From Desulfogranum mediterraneum DSM 13871 (GTDB lineage: Bacteria > Desulfobacterota > Desulfobulbia > Desulfobulbales > Desulfobulbaceae), in the NCBI RefSeq assembly GCF_000429965.1, contig NZ_AUCW01000021.1:1-64000 (forward strand): a stretch of DNA of 64,000 bases, written 5' to 3'. This document shows, piece after piece, positions 43,232 to 52,805 of the stretch. Below the pieces are notes generated by a model, which saw only the letters and a program-made list of their open reading frames with translations, made no database searches and was not told the DNA's origin. Every line of letters begins with the position of its first letter. The first letter of the stretch is position 1. The position numbers and the translations under genes were made by a program.

Positions 43232-44290
43232 ATGGGACAAGAACAAAGCAGGATGCCGGGGTACCGGCCATTGATCATCCGGGGGCTTTCCATCGGACCG
43301 CCGCTGCTGCTGGCGCCCATGGCCGGGCTGACCCACTCGGCCCTGCGGACAACCATCCAGGGCTTTGGCGGCGTAGGCCTGCTCAGCACCGAGATGCTGG
43401 CTGCCTGGCGACTGCCCAGGGAGAGCCCCAGGTCCCCCTTTCTGGTCCGCACCCCGGGGGAATCCCCCCTCTCCTATCAGCTGCTGGTCAATGACCCGGA
43501 GCTGGTGGAGCCGGCCATCCACGCCCTGGAGCCTCTGGGGGCCGAGATGATCGATTTTAACCTGGGCTGCCCGGCGCCGCGGGTCAGAAAGAGCGGCGGC
43601 GGCTGTCGGCTGGTGGCCAAGCCGGAGCTGGTGCGTGCAATCATCCGCCGGGCCCGCCGGGCCACGGAGCTGCCGCTCTCTGCCAAGATCCGGATTGGCG
43701 AGCGGCTCGAAGAGGCGCCCCTGAAGGCCCTCTGCACCATGCTGGAGGATGAGGGGGTGGATCTGCTCACTGTCCATGCCCGGCTCCATAAGGAGGCGTT
43801 CTGTCGCAAACCCCGTTGGGAGTGGGTGGCCAGGGTCAAGGAGTGGCTCTCCATCCCGGTAATTGCCAACGGCGGCGTGGATTCGGTGGCCTCGGCCAGG
43901 CAATGTCTGGAGGAGAGTGGGGCCGATGGCCTGATGATCGGCCGGGCAGCGGCAGCCCGGCCCTGGATCTTTGCCGAGATCAGTGCTGCGCTCTACAGCC
44001 ATGGCGAACAGCCTGTGGTCTCTCTTCCCGGAGTCTACCATGCCTTTGCCCAGGGACTGGTGGACCGTTTCAGGCCGGAGCGGCGGTTGGGGCGCTTAAA
44101 GGAGTTCAGCCACTACTTTGCAGAGAACTACCCCTTTGGCCATCATCTGGCCTCCAGGGTACAGTCGAGCCGCTCCGTGGCCGAGGCCCTGACCAGGGCC
44201 GGAGATTTTTTTAGAGCCAGCGACGCCGAGGAGTTGGAGCGACTCCGCCTGGCACAGGGCCAGGCCTTTATGTTCGAACCTGGGGATTGA
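43232..44290 (+). CDS. dus: tRNA-dihydrouridine synthase
   Basis: This 352-residue flavoprotein has the Dus signatures: LLAPMAGLTHSALRT, MIDFNLGCPAPRVRKSGGGC (catalytic Cys in NxGCP), TVHARLHKEAF and VIANGGVDS...GADGLMIGRAA. It reduces uridines in tRNA D-loops using FMN. The ATG at 43232 sits five bases after AAGGTGG. Its 3' end overlaps that of the convergent radical SAM gene by 23 bases. Confidence 0.93.
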   Translation: MGQEQSRMPGYRPLIIRGLSIGPPLLLAPMAGLTHSALRTTIQGFGGVGLLSTEMLAAWRLPRESPRSPFLVRTPGESPLSYQLLVNDPELVEPAIHALEPLGAEMIDFNLGCPAPRVRKSGGGCRLVAKPELVRAIIRRARRATELPLSAKIRIGERLEEAPLKALCTMLEDEGVDLLTVHARLHKEAFCRKPRWEWVARVKEWLSIPVIANGGVDSVASARQCLEESGADGLMIGRAAAARPWIFAEISAALYSHGEQPVVSLPGVYHAFAQGLVDRFRPERRLGRLKEFSHYFAENYPFGHHLASRVQSSRSVAEALTRAGDFFRASDAEELERLRLAQGQAFMFEPGD

Positions 44291-45584
44291 AGTAGCCCAA
44301 GCCCACCTGGGGGTGCTCTCCCTTGAGACGGCTCAGCCAGTTGCGGATGCCCATGGCAGGAGCGCTGGCTTGGTGCTGGAGCACCCGCAGGTAGGCCTCG
44401 GGGTCCATGTTGAGGTTGCGCAGCTGGATAAAATCGGGACCACAGTCACAGATCAGCTCCGACAGGGCCTGGTACTCGTCAGGATCATCGGTCACCCCGG
44501 GGAAGATGAAGTAGTTCAGGGAGACGTGGCGCTGGTAACGCTTCATCACCCGGATGGACTCCTTGACATCCTCCAGGCTGAAGCCCCGCGGCTGATAGTA
44601 GCGGCTGTGCTCTTTCAGGCGGGCGCTGTTGAGGGAGATCCGGATGGAATCCAGGCCGGCCAGGGCCAGCCGTTCCACGGCCTCAGGCAGGCTGCCGTTG
44701 GTGTTGAGGTTGATGGTGCCGCGGCTGGTCTGGCTGCGGATCAGGCGAATGCTCTTCTCCAGGGTGTCGGCCTGGAGCAGGGGCTCCCCTTCACAACCCT
44801 GGCCAAAGCTGACAATGGCCTTGGGGGCGATTTGGAGGTGGCCCGCCCCGATCTCCGCCAGCTCCTCAGGGGTGGGAACAAAGGCGATCCGGTCCTGGGT
44901 GGAGGCACAGCAGCCGGATGGTTGGAGGGAGATGCAGCCGGCACAGGAGGCGTTGCAGACCGGTGAACTGGGCAGCGGAGCTTCCCAGCGTTGGAGGAAG
45001 TAGTTACGGGCTGCCGGACAGCAGTAGGTCAGACAGCACTTTCCCAGGTGTTGAATCAAGCGGTTGTGGCCGCTCTGCTGGAGCTTGCTGCGGGTCTTGC
45101 GGGTAATGGTCTCTTGGTCAAAGTTGGCGGCATCCTGGCGTTGGTCCTGGTCACTGCGAAAACCACTGACCCAGAACCTGCCCTGGGCCCAACCAACGGC
45201 GGTGTATGCAAAGAGCGGCAGCAGCGGGCTCTGCTCGTCCTGGGTGTGGTAGGCTGCCGTGGCCAGCGAGGTGTAGGCCGGTGACATGAAGGCGGCCACC
45301 GCCTGGACCTGGCCGGAGCCGCCATAGGGGTCGCTCTCCAGGAGGGCGGGTTCCCCGCTCTCTTCCTCGATTCCCACCGGCAGCCGCCCGGGCAGGGTGA
45401 AGAGCTCACTCCCTTCAGGCAGGGGGATCAGATCCTCCAGGGCGGGGCGGTAAAACTGACCGGCACTGCTGCCGGCCATCTGCAATCCCTCATACTCCTG
45501 GATCTCTCCCTTGGCGTTGGCAAAGAGCAGGCAGGGGGTGCTGCGGGGGTGGCGTGTCTTCATGCTCTTGCGGTCCGGGTTCAC
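44268..45584 (-). CDS. Radical SAM protein of unknown reaction
   Basis: This 438-residue protein has a 160-residue N-terminal part of unknown fold, a Cys-rich stretch (CCLTYCCPAARNYF, then CNASCAGCISLQPSGCC) in which CNASCAGC is the CxxxCxxC radical SAM motif, and a barrel (GQGCEGEPLLQ, TINLNTNGSLP, DSIRISLNSARL). Extra cysteines before the motif may bind an auxiliary cluster. The GTG at 45584 overlaps the upstream stop by four bases (GTGA); ATG at 45563 is the alternative. The gene upstream is of unknown family, so the substrate is unknown. Confidence 0.85.
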   Translation of the reverse strand: MNPDRKSMKTRHPRSTPCLLFANAKGEIQEYEGLQMAGSSAGQFYRPALEDLIPLPEGSELFTLPGRLPVGIEEESGEPALLESDPYGGSGQVQAVAAFMSPAYTSLATAAYHTQDEQSPLLPLFAYTAVGWAQGRFWVSGFRSDQDQRQDAANFDQETITRKTRSKLQQSGHNRLIQHLGKCCLTYCCPAARNYFLQRWEAPLPSSPVCNASCAGCISLQPSGCCASTQDRIAFVPTPEELAEIGAGHLQIAPKAIVSFGQGCEGEPLLQADTLEKSIRLIRSQTSRGTINLNTNGSLPEAVERLALAGLDSIRISLNSARLKEHSRYYQPRGFSLEDVKESIRVMKRYQRHVSLNYFIFPGVTDDPDEYQALSELICDCGPDFIQLRNLNMDPEAYLRVLQHQASAPAMGIRNWLSRLKGEHPQVGLGYFNPQVRT

Positions 45585-46003
45585 TTGGGTCGGAGCGCAC
45601 TGAGGATCGAGTCCACCGCACGGTAGACATCCAGATCATCGCCGAAAATATCCTGAATATTGCTGTGTTCCAACAGATCTTCAATCACATACTGGGTGAT
45701 AAAGAGGCTGATGATATTGGGGTCCTGGGTCAGGTTGCGGATCGGGGCAATCTTGTAGCGCATTTCAAACTCTTCCATATCACCCATGGCGCAGAGCTGC
45801 TGCTCAATGCTCTCCTGGATCGCGCTGGCAGAGTTGGTCTCAATGATATGCTGGTCAATCAGCCGTTGGACCAGGGAGACAGCGAGTTCTCGACTGTTCT
45901 CCCGGGCCTTCTTGAGCATGACCTGACGCTCTCGTTCCCGTTTTCGATCGATGGCATCTATGGTCTTGTTGGTTGAGTTGCTTGGGTTGATATGGCGGGC
46001 CAT
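45581..46003 (-). CDS. Conserved-looking helical protein of unknown function
   Basis: This 140-residue hydrophilic, mostly helical protein (DRKRERERQVMLKKARENSR early, then IDQHIIETNSASAIQESIEQ) has no cysteine pattern, signal peptide or TM. I do not recognise it. The ATG at 46003 lies nine bases after AAGGAG; the earlier in-frame ATG at 46009 is too close to that site. It is directly upstream of, and overlaps, the radical SAM gene, so it may be its substrate, carrier or regulator. Confidence 0.75.
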   Translation of the reverse strand: MARHINPSNSTNKTIDAIDRKRERERQVMLKKARENSRELAVSLVQRLIDQHIIETNSASAIQESIEQQLCAMGDMEEFEMRYKIAPIRNLTQDPNIISLFITQYVIEDLLEHSNIQDIFGDDLDVYRAVDSILSALRPK

Positions 46004-46168
46004 GATCATCTACTCCTTAGGGTTCAGCTGATGGTTCAGCCAGAAATCGTGTGGATACTACCTGCAGCAAGGGGGAGGCGCCTGATCCGGGGCGCCAAGA
46101 GCTGGTGACCTGGATCGATGCTGCCTGCCGCTTTCCTTAAGCTGCACAGAAAGCGGCTCCCTGTCGGT

Positions 46169-48361
46169 TTAACCGAGGTCACTTTGGTAGAGTTTGCGAA
46201 ATTGGGCAATCTTTGCCGAGGTGGCCCGATCGAGGTGCAGGTCATAGGCCATGATATATTCGGCGGTCATACGATGGGTGTTAAAGATGGGGACATTGAG
46301 CTTGAGGTTGTTCACCGCCTTGGCCAAAAATGATTCAGGTCGGTGGTAAAAGGCCTCAAGGATCAGTGGCAGCTGTCGGTAGAATGAGGCAGAGTCTTCG
46401 TTGTAGAGCAGGGTAGAGGGATCCTCGCTCAGGTCGGCCTCATCAACCGGTCCGTCATAGCCGAACTTCCAGCCTGTCTGGCCCCCATGGTAGCCCTCAA
46501 CCCACCAGCCGTCCAGGACGCTGATGTTGGGCACCCCATTCATGGCGGCCTTCATGCCGCTGGTGCCGCTCGCCTCCAGGGGGCGTTTGGGGCTGTTGAG
46601 CCAGGAGTGGACCCCTGCAACCATCAGCTTGGCAATGCTCATGTCATAGTCCGGGATAAAGATCAGTTTGCCCAGGCCATTGCTGTGCCGGAAGAGGGCT
46701 TCCTGGCAGTCGAGGAGGAGCTTGAGCACGGACTTGCCGGGTTCGTCCTCAGGATGGGCCTTGCCGGCAAAGAGGAAGTTGACCGGCCAGTTATTTTCAA
46801 CGAGGATCCTGGCCAGGGCAGGGATATCATCAAAGATGAGATCGGCCCGTTTATAGGTGGAGAAGCGTCGGGCAAAACCGATGGTAAAGACCTCGGCCTC
46901 GAGCCGGGTGGGGGCGGAGAGCCGGGAGAGATAGTTGGGGGGATCGATCCAGGTCTCCGACATCTGGGCCCGGTGGCGGTCGAGCATCTGGTTGGTGTAC
47001 TCAATCAAGCGGAGGTTATCCTGCTGCCAGGCCTCTTTGAGGCCGGAGGTCAGCTCCGGGTAGTCATCAATGGCCAGGCTGGAGAAACAGCCGGGGTTCT
47101 CCCGCCAGGATTTCAGGGAGGGAATCCGGTCGAACAGTTCGGCCCGCTGGTCACTGATCCAGGTCAGGTGATGGACCCCGTTGGTGATGGCCTTGATCTT
47201 GTCGGTAAAGGCTGGAAACTGTTTCCTGGTCACGTCCCGATGGAGTCGGCTGACGCTGTTGATGCTCCGATTGAGGCGCATGGCCATGGCCGTGAAGTTG
47301 TACTCATGGTGGTGCTCATCGTCATGGGCCACCAGGTTGAGGATCCGCTGGAAGGCGGCATGGCTGATGGAGGAGTACATCTCTCGGGAAAAACGATCAT
47401 GGCCGGCCTTGACCGGGGTGTGGATGGTGTAGACGATCTTCTGGGAAACCCGGCTGGCGGCAGCCAGGATATCACGGTCGGTCATCAGCTCTGCATAGTT
47501 CTCCCCCAGGGTGGTGGCCAGTTCCTGTAAGATCAGGTGCAGGGTGGCGGTCACGCCGTGCTGCTCGTTGAGGTGAATGGTCTGGGAGCTGATGCCCAGG
47601 GCGGAGAGCAGAGGGAGAACGCTGCTGCCGAGCATCCGCCGCTGGTTGGCTTTGACGTAGTCGGACTTGGCGTTGTAGAGTTGTTGGGCCGCCTCGCCGA
47701 CCCACTGGGGTGCATCGGCCAGGTTATAGTCCAGGAGAAACTCGGGGGTGAAGTAGTCAAGTCCTTCTGCGATCTCCATCTTCATCCAGACCTGGGCCTT
47801 GCAGAGCAGCGGCTGTTGGCCACCGTTGAAAAAGGGGATCTCGATTTCCAGCGGCTCTTCGGGATGGTCCGGCTGATGGAGGCGGAACAGGGTCGGGGTC
47901 GCTTCAGGGGTCCAGCTGGTCGCGTGGTCGATCTGGCCGACCTTGGAGTCAACGACCTGGGAGAAGTAGCCGCCGCGATAGAGCAGGCTGACCCCCACCA
48001 CCGGCAGGTGCATGTCGGCAAAGCTCTTCAGGGTGTCGCCGGCCAGGACTCCGAGGCCGCCGCTGTAGTTGGGGATTTTACGCGGCCCGTTGAGATAGCG
48101 CTCCAGCAGCTGGTTGAGTGGCGCCTGCTTGCTGGTGGTGACCTGATGGCTGAGCAGGTAGTTGCGTACCGGGTGGAACACATCGGGATCAGCGCCGATC
48201 TCCATGGAGACATAGGCCACGGAGTTGCCTTCCGGAGCAGTGATCTGCTTCCAGACCCTGTCAAAGGTGGTTTGGCTTACGCCGAAGAAGGTGCCGAATT
48301 GATTGCCGCAGACCAGCTCTGCTGCCGGTTCAGAGGAGGGGGGCGATTGTTGTCTGTTCAC
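46169..48361 (-). CDS. glgP: Alpha-glucan (glycogen) phosphorylase
   Basis: This 730-residue GT35 enzyme has the N-terminal region VAYVSMEIG, IPNYSGGLGVLAGDTLKS, then KAITNGVHHLTWIS, FARRFSTYKRADLI and the PLP-binding EASGTSGMKAAMNGV with the cofactor lysine. It releases glucose-1-phosphate from alpha-1,4-glucans. It is of the short type found in many bacteria and archaea. It stands alone on its strand. Confidence 0.93.
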   Translation of the reverse strand: MNRQQSPPSSEPAAELVCGNQFGTFFGVSQTTFDRVWKQITAPEGNSVAYVSMEIGADPDVFHPVRNYLLSHQVTTSKQAPLNQLLERYLNGPRKIPNYSGGLGVLAGDTLKSFADMHLPVVGVSLLYRGGYFSQVVDSKVGQIDHATSWTPEATPTLFRLHQPDHPEEPLEIEIPFFNGGQQPLLCKAQVWMKMEIAEGLDYFTPEFLLDYNLADAPQWVGEAAQQLYNAKSDYVKANQRRMLGSSVLPLLSALGISSQTIHLNEQHGVTATLHLILQELATTLGENYAELMTDRDILAAASRVSQKIVYTIHTPVKAGHDRFSREMYSSISHAAFQRILNLVAHDDEHHHEYNFTAMAMRLNRSINSVSRLHRDVTRKQFPAFTDKIKAITNGVHHLTWISDQRAELFDRIPSLKSWRENPGCFSSLAIDDYPELTSGLKEAWQQDNLRLIEYTNQMLDRHRAQMSETWIDPPNYLSRLSAPTRLEAEVFTIGFARRFSTYKRADLIFDDIPALARILVENNWPVNFLFAGKAHPEDEPGKSVLKLLLDCQEALFRHSNGLGKLIFIPDYDMSIAKLMVAGVHSWLNSPKRPLEASGTSGMKAAMNGVPNISVLDGWWVEGYHGGQTGWKFGYDGPVDEADLSEDPSTLLYNEDSASFYRQLPLILEAFYHRPESFLAKAVNNLKLNVPIFNTHRMTAEYIMAYDLHLDRATSAKIAQFRKLYQSDLG

Positions 48362-48570
48362 GTAGGTTTTTGCAAGGTCCTCAAAGGTGAAAAAAGTTGT
48401 TTGCCCAGAATGTAGAAAGGCTGCTATGGTTTTGCAAGTGAAATCGTTTTCCAGGTGAATTCCTTTTCTGGGAAAAAAGGGTTGTATTCCTTCACCGGTT
48501 GAGTAAAATCGACCGATTAGAATATCTACTGTTGCGAATTCATGAATTATCTAAGACCTGGGAGAGTGTG

Positions 48571-49083
48571 ATGCGCATCGATAAAACGTTATATCTGGTT
48601 GTTGTTATGATGTTGTTGACCGGATTTGGGCTCACCGGCTGTGGCAAGAAGGGGGCGGATGTGTCAGCAGAAATCACCGCCAGCGAAGGCCTGGGGCCGG
48701 AAGAATCTCTGGAGACCACGGCCACGGAGATCATGGAGGGACGTACCTCTGGTCCCATGCTGCCGATATACTTCGGCTTTGATCAATCCTCGGTCAACGA
48801 TGAGCAGGCTCGCCGCCTGGAAGGAAATGCCGCCTTTTTAAAGGATGAGGCTGGCCTGAAGATCCGGGTCGAAGGCAACTGTGATCCGCGGGGAACCCGT
48901 GAGTATAACCTGGCTCTGGGTGAGCGCAGGGCCCTGAGCACCAAGCAGTACCTGGTGAATCTGGGCATCGATCCGGAACGGCTGAGTACCATCAGCTGGG
49001 GCGAAGAGAAACTGCTGCTCTTTGGTCATGATGAGATTTCGTGGACCCAGAATCGGCGAGCGGATTTTGTTATCGTCAAGTAG
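48571..49083 (+). CDS. pal: Peptidoglycan-associated lipoprotein
   Basis: This 170-residue protein has a lipobox (GLTGC, Cys 24), a short linker and an OmpA-like domain (IYFGFDQSSVNDEQARRLEG, VEGNCDPRGTREYNLALGER, QNRRADFVI) typical of Pal. It anchors the outer membrane to peptidoglycan. The ATG at 48571 has GGGAGA upstream and begins the lipoprotein signal. tol genes are not in the window. Confidence 0.9.
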   Translation: MRIDKTLYLVVVMMLLTGFGLTGCGKKGADVSAEITASEGLGPEESLETTATEIMEGRTSGPMLPIYFGFDQSSVNDEQARRLEGNAAFLKDEAGLKIRVEGNCDPRGTREYNLALGERRALSTKQYLVNLGIDPERLSTISWGEEKLLLFGHDEISWTQNRRADFVIVK

Positions 49084-49222
49084 TTGATCCAGGAAAGCTG
49101 AGCGTAGCTGATAACCGGGCAGGGGTATCCCTGTCCGGTTTTGTTGTTTCCATCTTTTTAATATGGAGAAGTTTCCCGAAGCGGTATCGGCAAACTCCCA
49201 AGTAACCCTAAAGGAGATCACT

Positions 49223-49756
49223 GTGAAAATTCAAACACGTATTGCCTCTCTTATCTGTGGAGTACTTTTTTTCGGAGCCATGGCTTCAGGCGGCAGTGGG
49301 GTCCAGGCTGCTGAGGTGAAGATCGGGGTCATCAACATGCAGAAGGTCCTGGCTGGTTCTGATGCCGGTAAAAAGGCCCAGGCCACTGTCTCCAAGAAGA
49401 TGAAAGAGCTCCAGGCCGGCTTTAAGAAGGATGAACAGGCTCTGCTGGCCCTGCAGAAGGAGATCGAAAAGAAGAGCTCTGCCTGGAGTGATGAGATGAA
49501 GCAGGAGAAGGCCATTGATTTTCAGAAGATGCGGCGTGACCTGGGGGTAAAGCAGGAGGATGCCAACCTTGAATTGAAAAAACTGCGGGAACAGGAGGTT
49601 GGTCCTATTATCAATAAACTGCAGGGTGTGGTGCAGGAGGTAGCTCAGGAGCAGGGCTATACCCTGATCATTCCCCATAACGTGGTCCTCTTTGCCACCG
49701 ATAAGATCGATCTGACCGCGACGGTTACCACGGCCCTGAATAAGGCCATGAAGTAG
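49223..49756 (+). CDS. skp: Skp/OmpH-family periplasmic chaperone
   Basis: This 177-residue protein has a signal peptide (to about VQAA), IGVINMQKVLAGSDAGKKA, a long Lys/Glu-rich coiled coil and a closing strand (GYTLIIPHNVVLFATDKIDL), the tentacled Skp architecture. It holds unfolded outer-membrane proteins. The GTG at 49223 has AAGGAG six bases upstream. Confidence 0.88.
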   Translation: MKIQTRIASLICGVLFFGAMASGGSGVQAAEVKIGVINMQKVLAGSDAGKKAQATVSKKMKELQAGFKKDEQALLALQKEIEKKSSAWSDEMKQEKAIDFQKMRRDLGVKQEDANLELKKLREQEVGPIINKLQGVVQEVAQEQGYTLIIPHNVVLFATDKIDLTATVTTALNKAMK

Positions 49757-49793
49757 AGCCGCTCGCCGGCAGATCACCTTTGTACGGATATCT

Positions 49794-50792
49794 ATGTCAA
49801 CACACTCTTTACACGATCTAGTGGCCCGCTTCTCCGGGAAGCGGGTCCTGGTGATCGGCGACATTATCGTCGATCACTTTGTCTGGGGTTCGGTCACCAG
49901 GATCTCTCCTGAGGCGCCGGTACCGGTGGTCAATGTCAACCAGGAGGAGTTGCTCCTGGGCGGCAGCGCCAATGTGCTCAGGAACCTGATCTCTCTGGGC
50001 GGCGGCGGCTCGCTCTCCGGCCTGATCGGTTCCGACGCCATGGGGCGCCAGATCATCGAGCTGGTGGATGAGCTTGGCGCCTCTTCAGCCGGTATTGTCT
50101 GCGGCAGGCGACCAACCACCGTTAAGACCAGGGTGATTGCCCAGGGACAGCAGGTGGTCCGCTTTGACCGGGAACAGACCGGAGAACCTTCTGCTGAGAC
50201 CTTTGCTGCCCTGGTGGCCTACCTGGAAGAGCATCTCCAGAGTTTTGATGCGGTCATGGTCTCTGATTATGCCAAGGGCGTGATCAACGATCAGTTCATG
50301 GTCCAGCTCCGTCGGCTTTTGGCACGTTGCGAGGCTGAAACAGGGAAGAAACTCCCCCTGATCGTCGACCCCAAGCCTTCGAACATGCATTGCTTTGTCG
50401 GAGCCACCGTGATCACGCCCAATCATCTGGAGGCGACGCAGATGAGCGGTATTCAGATCCACGACGAGCATACCCTGCTGGCCGCTGCCCATCAGATCCT
50501 GGAAGATATCGGTTGTGAGGCGGTCCTGATCACCCGGGGGGAGGCCGGGATGGCCTTGCTCCAGAGCGGTCAGCCCATGATCACCATCCCCACCATGGCC
50601 AAGGAGGTCTACGATGTGACCGGTGCCGGTGATACCGTGGCCGCCACCATGGCCCTGGGGTTGGCTGCGGGCTGCTCCATGGAGCAGGCCGCTGAGCTGG
50701 CCAACCATGCCGCCGGTATCGTGGTGGGCAAGGTGGGGACCGCCTGCGTCAATGGTGCCGAACTGCTGGAGACCCTGCCGCCTGCCTGCTGA
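49794..50792 (+). CDS. rfaE1: D-glycero-beta-D-manno-heptose-7-phosphate kinase (single domain)
   Basis: This 332-residue PfkB/ribokinase-fold enzyme has GDIIVDHFVWGSVTRISPEAP, LLGGSANVLRNL, DPKPSN and DVTGAGDTVAATMAL with the catalytic Asp. It matches the kinase half of HldE; the adenylyltransferase half is absent and must be encoded elsewhere. It makes a precursor of the lipopolysaccharide heptose. Confidence 0.9.
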   Translation: MSTHSLHDLVARFSGKRVLVIGDIIVDHFVWGSVTRISPEAPVPVVNVNQEELLLGGSANVLRNLISLGGGGSLSGLIGSDAMGRQIIELVDELGASSAGIVCGRRPTTVKTRVIAQGQQVVRFDREQTGEPSAETFAALVAYLEEHLQSFDAVMVSDYAKGVINDQFMVQLRRLLARCEAETGKKLPLIVDPKPSNMHCFVGATVITPNHLEATQMSGIQIHDEHTLLAAAHQILEDIGCEAVLITRGEAGMALLQSGQPMITIPTMAKEVYDVTGAGDTVAATMALGLAAGCSMEQAAELANHAAGIVVGKVGTACVNGAELLETLPPAC

Positions 50793-50855
50793 GCCGCCGC
50801 CCTGCCCGGAGGCAGGGCGCTGGAAAATTTTTTTACTGGAGCGAAAATACAAACT

Positions 50856-51737
50856 ATGTGCCCACGAAGTATGACCGGATTTGGCCGGGGAGAAGCCTCG
50901 ATCGACGGCAGAACCTGGACCGCAGAGATCAAAACGGTCAACCACCGTTTTCTAGATCAGAAGGTAACGATCCACCGGACCTTTGCAGGCTTTGAGGAAG
51001 CGGTCAAGAAGCGGGTGGCCCTGGTCCTGGACCGGGGCCGGGTTGAATCCAGTTTCACCGTCCAGGGGGCCCTCAGCGGAGGGCCGCAGCTGGTCGTGAA
51101 TGAGGAGCTGGCAGCCCAGTACCACAGCTGCCTCCAACAGCTGGTGGAGGAGTATCAGTTGAACGGAGGGATCAGCCTTGCACACATGCTCAACGAGCGT
51201 GATCTCATCGTTCGGGAGGAGCAGCATCCGGACATGGATGCAGAGTGGGAGCTGATCAGCGCGGCCCTTGATCAGGCCCTGGGCGAGTGTGAGCGGATGC
51301 GGGAGCAGGAGGGTGCCGCCCTCAGGACAGACCTGCTGGCCCGGTTGGAGGGCTTTGAGCAGATTATCGCCGCCATTGCCGCCGAAGCTCCCCAGGTACT
51401 GGCCGCTCGGCATGCCGACCTCAAGGCCAAGCTGGAACAGCTCCTGGCCGGCGTCAATCTCGATGCGTCCCGGCTGGCCCAGGAAGCCGCCGTCATGGCC
51501 GATAAGAGCGATATCACCGAAGAGTTGGTCCGCCTCGGCAGCCATATCGAGCAGTTCCGGGCCTTCCTGGACAGTGATGAGCCCATAGGCCGGCGGCTTG
51601 ATTTCCTGCTCCAGGAATTTCTCCGCGAGGTCAACACCCTGGCCTCAAAGATCACCAACGCCTCCATCGGTCATCTCGGCGTGGAGATGAAAAATGAGAT
51701 CGAAAAACTGCGGGAGCAGGTGCAGAATCTGGAGTGA
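50856..51737 (+). CDS. YicC/YloC-family endoribonuclease
   Basis: This 293-residue protein has the family's N-terminal SMTGFGRGEA, EIKTVNHRFLD and the C-terminal RRLDFLLQEFLREVNTLASK, then IGHLGVEMKNEIEKLREQVQNLE. The family cleaves RNA and is usually next to gmk and remA, as here. Confidence 0.92.
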   Translation: MCPRSMTGFGRGEASIDGRTWTAEIKTVNHRFLDQKVTIHRTFAGFEEAVKKRVALVLDRGRVESSFTVQGALSGGPQLVVNEELAAQYHSCLQQLVEEYQLNGGISLAHMLNERDLIVREEQHPDMDAEWELISAALDQALGECERMREQEGAALRTDLLARLEGFEQIIAAIAAEAPQVLAARHADLKAKLEQLLAGVNLDASRLAQEAAVMADKSDITEELVRLGSHIEQFRAFLDSDEPIGRRLDFLLQEFLREVNTLASKITNASIGHLGVEMKNEIEKLREQVQNLE

Positions 51738-51803
51738 TCCTGGGCCGGCCGCAGGTCGGTGCAGTGCGCTTAAGGGGCAAGCTCTTCAGAGGACAACAGG
51801 GGA

Positions 51804-52112
51804 ATGGACGGCAACAGACTGGTAAACATAGGATTTGGTAATTCGGTGAAGGTCAGCCGCATCCTGGCCGTGGTCAACCCGGGTTCTTCGCCCATCCGCA
51901 AGCTCAAGGAAGACGCCCGCACCGAAAAGAGGCTGATCGATGTGACCGAAGGGCGACGGACCAGGGCCATCATTATCCTGGATTCCGGCCACCTGGTCCT
52001 CTCTTCGGTGCAGCCGGAGACCATTAACCAGCGTCTGGCCGCCCTGGATGAGGAACAGAAAAACCCCAGCGTTCTGCTCGAACGCTATCAAAGGAGAAGC
52101 AGTGATGAGTAA
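51804..52112 (+). CDS. remA: RemA-family (DUF370) DNA-binding regulator
   Basis: This 102-residue protein has VNIGFGNSVKVSRILAVVNP, SSPIRKLKEDA, LIDVTEGRRTRAIIILDSGH, the complete DUF370 signature. In Bacillus RemA forms rings that bend DNA; in Desulfobacterota its targets are unknown. It overlaps the gmk start by eight bases. Confidence 0.92.
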   Translation: MDGNRLVNIGFGNSVKVSRILAVVNPGSSPIRKLKEDARTEKRLIDVTEGRRTRAIIILDSGHLVLSSVQPETINQRLAALDEEQKNPSVLLERYQRRSSDE

Positions 52113-52716
52113 TGGCCTGCTGTTTGTGCTCTCGGCCCCGTCGGGCTGCGGTAAAACCACCATCGTCCGCCAGGTGATGGCGACCCTCCCAGGTCTGGCC
52201 TTTTCCGTCTCCCATACCACCCGGACTCCCCGGGCCGGAGAGGAGGACGGGGTCCACTATCATTTTGTGGAAGCCGCTGAGTTCCTTCGGATCAGAGACC
52301 TGGAACCTTCCGGCTTTCTGGAGTGGGCCGAGGTCCATGATAACTGTTACGGCACCAGTAAGGCCGAGGTGGAACGGATTCAGAGCGGCGGCAACGATGT
52401 CATCCTGGATATAGACGTCCAGGGAGCGGCCCAGGTCATGGAGCAGGCCACCCCAGTGACCGTCTTTATTGCCCCGCCCTCCCTCTCGGAGCTGGAGCGC
52501 CGCCTCCGCCAACGGGGTACGGAAGATGAGGCCACCATCCAGCTGCGCCTGGAAAACGCCGGTGAAGAGATGGAGCACGCCGGACTCTATGACTATTTGA
52601 TCGTCAATGACGACTTGGCTGAGGCCGTGGAAAGCCTGCGCAGCATCATCATCGCTGAGCGCTGCCGCCACCGGCGGACGCTCTCCGGGGGTGCTGTGGT
52701 TCTGCTCGGCCCCTGA
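52105..52716 (+). CDS. gmk: Guanylate kinase
   Basis: This 203-residue enzyme has the P-loop SAPSGCGKTT, SHTTRTPRAGEEDGVHYHFV and YGTSKAEVERI. It converts GMP to GDP. The ATG at 52105 has AAGGAG upstream; overlap with remA implies coupled translation. Confidence 0.96.
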   Translation: MSNGLLFVLSAPSGCGKTTIVRQVMATLPGLAFSVSHTTRTPRAGEEDGVHYHFVEAAEFLRIRDLEPSGFLEWAEVHDNCYGTSKAEVERIQSGGNDVILDIDVQGAAQVMEQATPVTVFIAPPSLSELERRLRQRGTEDEATIQLRLENAGEEMEHAGLYDYLIVNDDLAEAVESLRSIIIAERCRHRRTLSGGAVVLLGP

Positions 52717-52805
52717 GATGCAGCTGGCCGGGAAAGAGGCCAGGGTAGGCTCAGCCTCCCTGCTCGCTCCAGGCCGCTTCAAGAAGGACAAAAGGTGATG
52801 ATGCT

